Source: Linepithema humile | Lineage: Eukaryota; Arthropoda; Insecta; Hymenoptera; Formicidae | Assembly (NCBI RefSeq): GCF_040581485.1 | Contig: NC_090128.1 | Coordinates: forward strand, 18,282,931-18,346,930 | Direction: 5' to 3' | Length of the DNA: 64,000 bases | Shown here: piece by piece, positions 1-8,997 of the stretch | Layout: each line of letters opens with the position of its first letter | Numbering within the stretch: position 1 is the stretch's first letter | Notes under the pieces: generated by a model | Seen by the model: only the letters and a program-made list of their open reading frames with translations | What the model was told of the DNA's origin: nothing | The model's database searches: none | Made by a program: the position numbers and the translations under genes

Positions 1-2
1 TC

Positions 3-147
3 AGAACATGCTTTTAATGTGTTACTCAATTTAATTGATAATAAAATACGAAAACAATATACAAGATGGAGAGAACCGGCTAGCGAAAACACGTTCCTAC
101 ATATGTATAAATTTTTGAAGAGAATTGTGTATTTTTTTTTCAAATAA
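3..147 (+). pseudogene. possible fragment of a Harbinger-type transposase N-terminus
   Basis: An open frame runs in from the left edge and ends at a TAA near 147. Its residues (LLNLIDNKIRKQYTRWREP) have the look of the region just ahead of the DDE domain in PIF/Harbinger nucleases, where a short helix is followed by a basic 'R-E-P' turn. The MADF exon immediately to the right, on the opposite strand, fits this reading because Harbinger elements pair a nuclease with a Myb/MADF protein. The fragment is short and no catalytic residue is visible, so this is a weak call; chance coding cannot be excluded. Confidence 0.2.
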
Positions 148-209
148 AATAATGTTTAATGAATATAACAATTTATTTCTAAAATAATATTTATCATGAG
201 TAAAATTAC

Positions 210-327
210 CTGGTTGGTCAAGTTCTTGAGAAATACTCTGCCACAGTTTTTCTTTATAAATTCCATCAAGATATTTTGGATGGGAAAGATCGTATAATTC
301 GATGTGTTGTTGCACTAATTTTATCAA
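210..327 (-). CDS. MADF-domain protein, first coding exon (partial)
   Basis: The first exon encodes the start of a MADF (Myb/SANT-like, DNA-binding) domain. The pattern is 'LVQQHIELYDLSHPKYLD' followed by 'KEKLWQSISQEL', with the expected tryptophan and the hydrophobic positions of helix 1 and the start of helix 2. A donor (CCAG|GTAATT) at 209-208 ends the exon after about 39 residues. The remaining helices should lie beyond the left edge of the window. MADF proteins are either host transcription regulators or the accessory protein of Harbinger transposons; the transposase-like fragment at 3-147 and the repeat-rich surroundings favour the second, but this is inference. Confidence 0.5.
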
Positions 328-424
328 TTTTGTTGAAATAATTTTATCTTAATCCATTTCTTAATTTTAAAAGAATGCTCTCGATATCGCAGATTGATAC
401 AAAATGAGACTCAAAAATCTGAAT

Positions 425-766
425 GCTACACTGAAGCCTATTTACATTTGTCAGTACCGGCACGTTCAGTGCCGTCCGGTCCGTGAAAATATCGTCGCCA
501 ACGATATCTGCGGTGCCGGTACGGACACGGACGGCACGGATACGGAATAGTGTAAATACTTACATTTAATCATATGGAATCGAATCTAGCATCTGTGCAC
601 GGACGTGTACGGTACGGACACGGTACGGATACGGTACGGATATGTATAAACGGACCTTAAATACTTACATTTAATCATATGGAATCGAATCTAGCATCCG
701 TGCACGGACGTGTACGGTACGGACACGGTACGGATACGGTACGGATATGTATAAACAGACCTTAAA
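425..766. mobile_element. CGGTACGG-rich non-autonomous element
   Basis: A GC-rich island in AT-rich DNA. Its two ends are similar in inverted orientation: 'CTATTTACATTTGTCAGTACC' type on the left, and 'GGTACGGATATGTATAAACAG' type on the right. Inside, GGTACGGACACGG and GGTACGGATACGG words repeat many times. It interrupts the coding remnant that ends at 'GDNL' (766) and appears to resume near 430. Exact ends and target duplication could not be fixed by eye. Confidence 0.5.
554..764. repeat. 105-bp tandem duplication
   Basis: The block beginning AAATACTTACATTTAATCAT at 554 is repeated from 659 with a period of 105 bases and only isolated differences (ATCTGTGCAC versus ATCCGTGCAC; AAACGGACC versus AAACAGACC). 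The near identity indicates a recent duplication of the right end of the surrounding element. Confidence 0.85.
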
Positions 767-1315
767 TTGTCACCTAACATAGCTACTATAGTACCAATGA
801 AATTAATTGGTTTATTTGCAACAGAAATAACTATTCCATTTTTCTCTAAATTTTTTAAATTATTTATTAAAGGTTCCATAACCTTCTTCCAACCAAAATA
901 CGTGATATATTTTTCATAACACAGAAAAACAAGCTGTATATGTTCAACTTTTGACCTCAGGTAAGAAGGTATATTTTCAAGGATCATATATAGACCGACG
1001 AGTTTAAACTTTTTTTTTTATGTACCTAGTGGATTGCATATTTCAAATGCATCTTGATATAATATAATTTTTAATATATTTTTATTTCCATGAAAGAAAT
1101 TATATTATTTTTTATTATATTACCACTTTGTATATCGGATAACACATTATTATTACAGGAATTATTGTAAGAATTATTATAAGAATTTAAGCAAAACTGT
1201 AGAATATTTGGATTAGTTAATAATACTTCTAAAGTTTTTAAAATTGGGATGTAATGGTAATAGCAGTGTTCGTGATTGTTATTAAATCCTAAATTTATTT
1301 GTACGGGCATTACAA

Positions 1316-2256
1316 CCCAGTCAGCAAAGTCTGTTCGAACAGATATTGCCAAACGTCTGCTACAAATTTTTGTCAGCAGAAAGACTGCAGATTGTATACA
1401 AAATCTGTTACATCAGATGATGATAGCAGAATATCAGCAGAAATGTTACAAAACCTGCTGACATAATTTGACGGCAGATCAGTAGCAGAAACCGAGTAGA
1501 ATTTGCTCGGAATTATTACAGCAGATTGGCGGCAGAAGCCGAGCAGGACCTGCGCAACGCAGTTTGATATCAGATTGACGGCAGAAATCGAGCAGGATCT
1601 GTATAATGCAGTTTGATGTCAGATTGGCGGCAGAAATCGAGCAAAATCTGCGCAATGCAATTTGATTGCCGCTATGCGGCGTGTTTCTTCGTATATAAAC
1701 TCGTACTCAAAATTCATCTACAGTGCATATAAAGTGTGGCCAGTGGCTTAATAAAGCTTAACAGTTTAATACAATAATCTGATACAATCCCCATAAGAGA
1801 TACAGAATATTAAACTGATTTTTGAAATTGAAAATGCGCTGCGAGTTGACCCGATATTCCAGTGATTTCGAGATTTTGCCTAATAAATTTATTAAAACAT
1901 AAGTATTTTTTTGTCCCAATAAAGCAAATATATATTATATACTTTACATACCTCATTTACTACTTTTAATAAGCGAAACGAGAAATGTAAAATTGTAATG
2001 AAGCATTTAAATGCCGCTATTCCATTTAAATTGTGACGGCAGATTCTGCTCGATTTCTGCCGACAATCTGACATCAAATTATATTGCGCAGATCCTGCTC
2101 GTTTTCTGCCGCCAATCTGCTGTCAACCTATGTCGACAGTTTCTGTCGACAGAACACGAGCTTAATGCGGACACAGATGGCACCGTATTTGCTGCCAAGT
2201 TCTGAGCGAATCTGCTCGCAAACTGCCAGCAGGCTGCTAACATTTTGTTGACTGGG
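1316..2256. mobile_element. 941-bp fold-back element with CCCAGTCA ends
   Basis: The left end begins CCCAGTCAGCAAA at 1316 and the right end finishes TTTGTTGACTGGG at 2256, so the outermost CCCAGTCA is an inverted repeat. Long imperfect arms (1316-1680 and about 2030-2256) are related in inverted orientation and rich in GCAGAT / GGCAGAAATCGAGCA words; the centre (1690-2010) is unique AT-rich DNA without a protein. Each side is flanked by AA (1314-1315, 2257-2258). Removing the element together with one AA restores an uninterrupted frame across the insertion point in the flanking zinc-finger gene, which supports both ends and a two-base target duplication. No transposase is present. Confidence 0.75.
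1524..1670. repeat. three 49-bp tandem repeats in the left arm
   Basis: Units starting with GATTGGCGGCAGAA / GATTGACGGCAGAA begin at 1524, 1573 and 1622, giving a 49-base period. Each contains the same GGCAGAAATCGAGCA core and an ATGCAGTTTGAT tail. Related units occur in inverted orientation at about 2036-2120 in the right arm, so the repeats are part of the fold-back element's subterminal region, where transposase binding sites often lie. Confidence 0.8.
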
Positions 2257-3071
2257 AATGTGAAAATGTTTTTGAAAATAAATATTTCTTGAGTAAGTAC
2301 TTGTAAGACAACCATTTACAGGACTATAAATGTTTGAAAGAAAATCATGGCTACTTTGAAACATATCAGCGATTCTTTTTTTAATCTTATTTTGTAAATC
2401 ACTATTATTTAAAGTAGTGACAAAGTGCTGTTGAGAAAGTTTGATCATGGATGATATCCCATCTACTATAGCTTGTAAAGTATGTTCTGTCAAAAAATAT
2501 TTTGTAATTAAATTTAAATATAATTGTGAAATAGAGAGAGAGAGAGCTCTTACATAATCTACTGGAATATCATTGGAAAACTAATTCAAAGCAATACAAT
2601 TATCACCAGTATCAATACAATTATCATTAATATTACAATCTAATTCGTTATGAGCATCATCAGCAATATTTAATTGCTTACACAAATTCATATTTGAGTG
2701 ATGTCTACATATGTGTACTGCGTAATTACTGACTGTTTTAAAAAGTGTTTTATCAAAACAAGCTGGGTATCCACAATATATATCAATTTTACTTTGCCTT
2801 ACGTGACGATATAAGTGTCTATTAAAATCTCTTCTACTTGTGAAACAGACATTACAATCTTTTTCTTTACAACGATAAATTACATCTATTTGTTTATTGC
2901 AATTTGTAGTGTGCCATCTAAGAATATGTTTTTTAAAGTTAAAATATCTGTTAAATTGTTTTCCGCAACCTCTAAAAAAACAAGTTATTTGTAAATGAGG
3001 CATGTTTTTATGCAAGATCTGATGCTTATTGTACAAAAGAATAGAAGGAAACGTGAAATTACACATTTGAA

Positions 3072-3261
3072 TAACATTATTTATGTAGCGAAGAAAATGT
3101 TACGATTTCCTGAGGGATGCTTAAACAATTCAGCCTATTTCTTATATAAAACGCTTCTGTGCCAGAGCTTTCGGCGGCTCGGCCGCCAACGGGTAGTGAT
3201 AGAACAGGAGGTGTCATCTCGGGAATCGGCCCGAAATGTGCAACTAATTCCGAGCGCTGCA
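3072..3261 (+). mobile_element. half copy of a TTAA fold-back element
   Basis: This stretch, from ACATTATTTATGTAGCGAAG to GAGCGCTGCA followed by TTAA (3262-3265), matches each arm of the larger element at 57359-57955. Only one arm is present. Its inner end abuts the start of the zinc-finger remnant, so it may have removed that gene's 5' part. Open frames inside it are chance readings of the repeat. Confidence 0.7.
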
Positions 3262-4464
3262 TTAATAGAATAAAATTTTTATTTAAAAATAAAAAATATT
3301 ACTTTACGTTTCCACCATTTATCGCTATATTAATGAATTATTGTTATTTACAGATACTTCAATTACCTTTACAAATCCCATGTTTAAGAAATCTCACAAT
3401 ATTAAATTTGGCAAAGAGGAATATCAATTCTTTACTAAAGGAATTTGGTAATTTGCCTCTATTGGATCTTGATCTATCGTATAATAATCTCGGAAGATCT
3501 GAACAATCTGCATGGGAATGGTTAATGCAAGCTCCCATTAAAAATAATTTAACAAAACTAAAATTAATCCATAATTATGTAAGTTGTAATATCGAATTAC
3601 TAAAATGTCATGATATCAACTGACAAAAATTAAATTATTTCTTAAAAAACAAGAACATTAAAATAACAGTTACTATTAACCGTTATTAATAAATTAACAT
3701 TACTTATAGATCACTGCATTACCATTACAAATTAATAGTATGGAAAATTTACAAGAACTATTTTTATGTGAAAATATGATAAATAACTTACCAAAAGAGT
3801 TTGGTACGTTGCCGCGTTTAATAAAACTTAATTTAGCAAATAATTATCTTGGAAAAGCTACATGGGAATGGCTAGAAATGCCCATTAGAGATAATTTATT
3901 ACAGTTAGACATATCTGGCAATTTTGTAAGTTACGCTATTTAGTTGCTGGCATTTTATTATTTTAACTGGTTAAATAAATTGTTATTTAAAAATAAAAAG
4001 TATAATTCTAATAGGATCATTTATTGAGATACTAACTATGTATTATTTTACATTTTACAGCTGACTGAATTTCCATTACAAATTACATGTTTGAAAAATC
4101 TACAGTTGTTAGACATAAGTAAAAATAAAATTAACTGCTTACCAAAGGAGTTAGGTACTATGCCTCACCTTACACATCTTTATCTCGCTTCTAATCATCT
4201 TGGAAGATCTGATTGCTATGCATGGGAATGGCTAGAGCAGGATGCAGTCGGAAATAAATTGTCAGAATTATATCTGTGTAACAATCTGGTAAGACTTGCA
4301 CTATTTATTTATCAAAACATCATAAAAAGAACTTATAAAAATTATTATAAAAAAATGAAAAAGATTGGTTTATATTTATTATCTACTAATAAATTATAAA
4401 ATTATAAATTATTTCTAGCTAACGGAATTACCATCACAAATCGGAAGATTAAATGCTTTAACTA

Positions 4465-5751
4465 TTAGGTCCTTGAATAAGTTCTCGCTGTTTCTTAAAA
4501 GATGGCGTAGCGGCACTCTGTGCATGGAATTTCGTACGGAAACGCATCAGCTAAGTAGTACTATATGTAACCTCAAATTCTAGTAGATACAGTTTACCAC
4601 AGTGTCAACCACGTGTTTAATTACCTATTGCGAAAATGTCTACTTTTGTGCCAAATAAAGTGTTTTTGCGGGGAATTTTATTGCACTGCTTTATTCAAAA
4701 GAAATCTGCAGCTGAAGCACACAGAATTCTTGTTGAAACATATGGTGACAATGCTCTGTCGAATACGACATGCAGAGACTGGTTTAGGCGCTTTAAAAAT
4801 AATGACTTTGACCTTGAAGATAAAGAACGTTCTGGAGCACCGACAAAGTTTGAAGACGAAGAATTGGAGGCATTGCTTGATCTAGATCCATGTCAGACGC
4901 TAGTAGAGCTCGGGAAAACATTGCAAGTAGATGCGTCAACAGTTTCAAAACGTTTAAAAGCGTTAGGAATGATCCAAAAGCAAGGACATTGGGTGCCGTA
5001 TGAGTTGAAGCCGAGAGACGTTGAACGACGTTTTCTCATGTGTGAATTGCTGCTTCAACGGCATAAAAGAAAAGGTTTTCTGCACCGTATCATCACTGGA
5101 AATGAAAAGTGGATACACTACGATAATCCTAAGCGTAGAAAATCGTGGGGTAAGCCCGGCCATGCATCAACATCGTCGGCAAAGCCGAATATCCATGGTT
5201 CGAAACTTCTGCTCTGCATTTGGTGGGATCAGCAGGGCGTAATTTATTATGAGCTGCTTAAACCTAATGAAACTATCACGGGAGCTCGCTATCGACTTCA
5301 GATGATGCGTTTGAGTCGAGCTCTAAAAGAAAAGCGGCCACTATACGGGCAGAGACACGACAAAGTCATTTTGTTACATGACAATGCTCGGCCACATGTG
5401 GCAAAACCAGTCAAAACTTACCTGGAAACGCTTCAATGGGAAGTTCTACCTCACCCGCCGTATTCACCGGACATAGCCCCCTCGGATTACCACTTGTTTC
5501 GGTCGATGGCGCATGGTTTGAGCGAGCAGCGCTTCCATTCTTTCGAAGAAACCGAAAAATGGGTCGATTCATGGATTGCGTCAAAAGATGAATCGTTTTT
5601 TCGACGGGGGATTCAATTACTGCCAGAAAGATGGGAGAAAGTGGTCTCTAATGATGGACAATACTTTGAGTAAAGTTATTGTAAGCCTTATATTTTAAAT
5701 TAATGTTTTTTTTTAACAAAAAAAACAGCGAGAACTTATTCAAGGTCCTAA
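4465..5751 (+). mobile_element. mariner element, full length (Mboumar-like, mauritiana group)
   Basis: Terminal inverted repeats of about 29 bp start TTAGGTCCTTGAATAAG at 4465 and mirror CTTATTCAAGGTCCTAA ending at 5751, with one mismatch. A TA duplicate flanks the element at 4463-4464 and 5752-5753, the hallmark of Tc1/mariner insertion. The length of 1287 bp is the usual size for mariner. It contains one uninterrupted transposase gene. It sits in an LRR coding exon; removing it with one TA restores the reading frame. Intact ORF and near-perfect ends point to a young copy. Confidence 0.95.
4636..5673 (+). CDS. mariner transposase, intact ORF but first catalytic Asp replaced
   Basis: The protein has 345 residues, the standard length for mariner transposase, with no stop or frameshift. 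The N-terminal helix-turn-helix DNA-binding region covers about 1-110, followed by the WVPYEL linker (119-124). The DDE/D domain shows HDN with D249 and YSPDIAPSDYHLF with D284, giving the D34D spacing. The first acidic residue should be D156 in the TGDEKW motif, but here codon 5101-5103 is AAT, giving TGNEKW. In mariner this Asp binds catalytic metal, so this copy should not cut DNA even though it may be expressed and bind ends. The likely cause is one G-to-A change after insertion, or a sequencing error. Confidence 0.95.
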   Translation: MSTFVPNKVFLRGILLHCFIQKKSAAEAHRILVETYGDNALSNTTCRDWFRRFKNNDFDLEDKERSGAPTKFEDEELEALLDLDPCQTLVELGKTLQVDASTVSKRLKALGMIQKQGHWVPYELKPRDVERRFLMCELLLQRHKRKGFLHRIITGNEKWIHYDNPKRRKSWGKPGHASTSSAKPNIHGSKLLLCIWWDQQGVIYYELLKPNETITGARYRLQMMRLSRALKEKRPLYGQRHDKVILLHDNARPHVAKPVKTYLETLQWEVLPHPPYSPDIAPSDYHLFRSMAHGLSEQRFHSFEETEKWVDSWIASKDESFFRRGIQLLPERWEKVVSNDGQYFE

Positions 5752-6295
5752 TATTTTAAAGCTTGCCAGAAATAAATTAAAAAGTTTACCACAAAGTCTC
5801 GCAAATCTAAGAAATTTAGAACAGCTTGACTTGTACGAGAATGATTTGTCATATTTACCAGGAAATATAGCACATTTGTTGGCAGAAATAGATGTTGATA
5901 ACAATCCATTTAATGATAATTTGACTACGAATTTGAAAGTAGCAAATCTTATAGAATACCCAGCTGACGTTATCGTGAAATCTAGGTTTGTTGCTACTAT
6001 TTAGATGTATTTAATTATATTTAACTTGACTTTTGTGAAAAATACTGCATAAATCAAAATTGTTTAATATTTGTTTTAATATAATAATCGTTTGAATATT
6101 TGTAATAATTTTGCCAATTACAGATTAATTTGTACAAACCAATTACCAAAAGTATTGGCCAGATATTTGGAAGAAAATCAAAATTGCTTTTTTTGTGAAA
6201 CTCCATTCTTTATTTATCACGAAAAGCGCTTCGTGAATAACTCTGATTATCACGAAATATTAGATGTTCAATTTAGTGGATCATCAAATATATAG

Positions 6296-7000
6296 TGAAT
6301 GCAAGGTTTGAATGTTATGCTTGTTCGGCAAAATGTGCTGAAGAATATAAAATTTAAAAATATACAATTTTGTATACAATTTAAAATGTATCATATATAA
6401 AAATGATGATACTGACTAATGATAATTTATCTAATATCAATAAATAATGTATATACTCATCAAAGAATGTGACGATATATACAGCGTGTGTCAAAAGTTC
6501 CGGGATGGCTGGATAATTTGAAAAATACGCATCACAGAGGAAAATGATCTAAACAAAAGTTGTAGGATTTTTCTCGGGCAATCTGATGGTGACCTTAGAT
6601 TTGGCCTTACCCGTGACCTTCAAGGTCAATTCAAGGTCAAATCAAATTTTTTGAATAGAAACCTCTATTTTTTATTCTAAAATCTAATAGCTGGTGTCAA
6701 GAGCTTTTCAAAACACTATAATGAAGTTATTTTTCATTAAGTACTTTTCGAGTTATGAGGCTTGAAAGTTACAGCATTTTGACATAAAATACAAAATATC
6801 TTGTAAAACATTCAATTTTCGGAAATCTTACCTTAATACTTTTAAGCACAAAATAATGAGACGAATCAATTGGTATAAAGAAAACACATTGGTTTTAAAA
6901 AAAAAGTATGCAGTTGCATGTTGCAAATTACATATTTTTTCTTGAAAGCAACTAGTAATTATACTTCTTAAGCACATAACATTGATATTTACAGTTTTTT

Positions 7001-7031
<31 letters not shown>

Positions 7032-8370
7032 CCCTCTCTCTTTTTTCTTTTCTTAATGTAATATATTTTTATAGTAGATAGAAACATTTTTTTGTGATTT
7101 TTGATACGTTTAACAATTGGATTAATTAAAAAATGCTTAACAGATGTAAAATTATTATTATCGAATGAAGTGCAAAATGTCTAACAGGTGTAGCATTGTT
7201 TATATTCTCACTTAATAAAATTAGTTTAATAAAATTTTGAAATTAAAATTTCTCTTGATACAATCATATATTGTTGTGTCAACATTATCATGCGAAAACA
7301 TTATACTGTACATTTGAGATTGACAACAAAACAGTATTAAAACTATCCCATTGAACAGATGAATGTGTTTTGTGTTAATTTAATAGAAGTTTATTGGCAA
7401 TAAAGATCTACATTTTTTTATAAATACGGACGATGGACAAAAGAGGGTAATATGTGTATTTAAAATAACGTGAAATGAGATTTTTGTTCAATGCACCGTT
7501 ACACATCCTAAACCGAGAACTCCAAAAATCTGCAACATATAATTTGAACAGGTTACTAAGCTTAACAATGAATCAATGTTGGGAAAGTCGCTTTACTCTG
7601 TGTATAAGCTCCTGTTCGAAAGTTCCTTTTTAGTTCTGAGATAAAGAATCACATTAGTAAAAATATATACCACTTTTGTAGATTTTGCAGTAGCTCTTTA
7701 TTATAATATCTTGTCAGATGCATTATATACCAAATTAATAGACCAAATTTGACTAAAAATTATATTACATGTATTTAAATAAGAAAAAAAAATTAAACAC
7801 AGCCTTTGTATTTTTTAAATTTAAATTCATATACCTTACGCTGAACACAATAGTGTCAGGTGTATTATACTCAGTTAATTTTATCATATCAGTTTCTTCA
7901 TGTTTCTTTAAGCTATTAAAATAAACAAAAAAAATTTTTCATTCAAATCACATTTGTTTGGAATTAAAATCTGAATTCAACATATTCCCATACGGAAAAT
8001 ATACACATAAGTATACGTCAATCCCACGTCACTCATACGTCAATTATACAGATTCTAATAAGGCCCGACGAGCGGTGCCATTGTGCGAACCGAGCGTGAA
8101 TTAAAGGTGCGAGCCATACCTCGCTTCTCAGAAAAATTATGTGATTTCTTAGAACATCCCGAGATCTCAAATTAATCTATTGCTTTTCAATTTACTTAGA
8201 ATTGTGATCTCTCTGTTGTTAATCTTTACATTCTCTCGGATTTACACGTTTTCCCCAATCATATTACATACTATACATATTAGCAATAAATTTCAATTTC
8301 CAAACCTATATTGATATCATAAGCACCACTCGCTCTTTTCAAATTTGGGTTTCCAAAATAATATTTATAC
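6296..8370. other. intergenic DNA after the LRR gene
   Basis: No gene could be supported. About 6480-6680 carries GTGTCAAAAGTTCCGGGATG followed by several AGGTCA-type words, and may be part of a dispersed insect repeat, but no ends were recognisable. A CT microsatellite lies at 7004-7040. The rest is AT-rich without long frames. Confidence 0.5.
7004..7040. repeat. CT dinucleotide microsatellite
   Basis: About 37 bases of nearly pure CT repeat, interrupted once by CCCC. Confidence 0.95.
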
Positions 8371-8374
8371 ATAC

Positions 8375-8756
8375 TGTTGCGCTCTCGGAACGATATTTTA
8401 CGCACACGTCAACGGAACTCGCGAAATCAAAGAAATACAACACAACACTTCAAATAACAAAGAACACTTTAATATATAACACAAAACTCGACAATTAGTA
8501 TCCGAGAATACAATTAAAATATCGGAGCCGTCACACACGTCCGCCCGAGCAGACAGCACCTGAAAATCTCACATCTCATAGTTTATTTACAAACAATCCA
8601 TGGTGACGTCTAAACAAAATCACCATGGAGATTGTTTATAATATTTCAGCTGCTAAGAAACAGCTTCTTGAACAGTTGCACAACCGATCGATATTATCGA
8701 TCGGTCTCTCAGCTGACCGCACACAGCATCAGCAGTGAAAAAGCACAGACATAACA
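8375..8756. mobile_element. solo LTR (382 bp)
   Basis: The segment begins TGTTGCGCTC and ends GACATAACA, i.e. with the TG...CA of retroviral-type LTRs, and is flanked by the same four bases ATAC on both sides (8371-8374 and 8757-8760). No gag/pol sequence, primer-binding site or second LTR is nearby, so it is best read as a solo LTR left by recombination between two LTRs. It contains two hairpins, one around CCATGGTGA/TCACCATGG (8600-8628) and one centred on ACCGATCGATATTATCGATC (about 8685). A four-base duplication fits a Ty3/gypsy-type element; its orientation is not settled. Confidence 0.75.
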
Positions 8757-8997
8757 ATACACATATAGCAAAGAAGGAATATACAACAAAAGTCAAACGA
8801 CACGAAACATATTCCTAAATACAGATGCCAGTACGTGTTTGGTACGCGATCTTATGAGATACGACGAACATGAGAGTATTCTAACGTGTCTGTATAAATT
8901 ATTTAATATATAATTTAAAATCGGAAAACGCAAAAAGTAAAATGTTTTTTATGCTAAAACTAGTGTTAATAACCTTACTAAATGAAACGTATGCATA

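Larger units (their letters stand above)
355..3066 (-). pseudogene. broken C2H2 zinc-finger gene of a dispersed, transposon-like family
   Basis: Five collinear pieces read on the minus strand. (1) 3066-2581 has a zinc-finger block with C-x4-C...H-x3-5-H spacings and a following low-complexity tail. (2) 2493-2259 resumes after an intron with a GT...AG pair. (3) 1313-1071 continues the same helical domain (YHYIPILKTLEVLL). (4) 987-766 contains 'LRSKVEHIQLVFLCYEK' and ends at 'MLGDNL'. (5) About 430-355 holds a cysteine-containing remnant. Pieces 2 and 3 are separated by the 941-bp element at 1316-2256, and pieces 4 and 5 by the CGGTACGG-rich element. Between pieces 3 and 4 a frame change and stop show decay. 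The 5' end abuts a half fold-back element at 3072. The layout resembles a multi-copy insect protein family of unknown function that I can recall only loosely; I do not assign a role. Confidence 0.6.
3354..6295 (+). pseudogene. leucine-rich-repeat gene (LRRC58/LRRC28-like), interrupted by mariner
   Basis: Five exons are readable: 3354-3578, 3710-3925, 4061-4288, 4419-5985 (with the mariner at 4465-5751 inside it) and 6124-6295, ending at TAG. All joins between the first four exons are in phase 0. Exons 1-3 are each 72-76 codons and repeat one pattern: an LPLQI start, an LRR of the LxxLxLxxNxI type, LPKEFG/LG, another LRR, a WEWL motif, and a final LxLxxN. The last two exons give a plain LRR followed by a C-terminal segment with a C-x2-C pair (CFFCETPFF) like the tail of LRRC58/LRRC28 proteins. 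An upstream start exon was not found; a half transposon lies just 5'. Apart from the mariner insertion the frame is open, so the gene may have been broken recently or may still be spliced in some alleles. The protein presumably acts as an intracellular binding scaffold; its partner is unknown. Confidence 0.65.

Noticed and set aside
6480..6680. AGGTCA-type words after TCAAAAGTTCCGGGATG
   Set aside because: Suggestive of a dispersed insect repeat or nuclear-receptor half sites, but no boundaries, duplications or second copy in the window.
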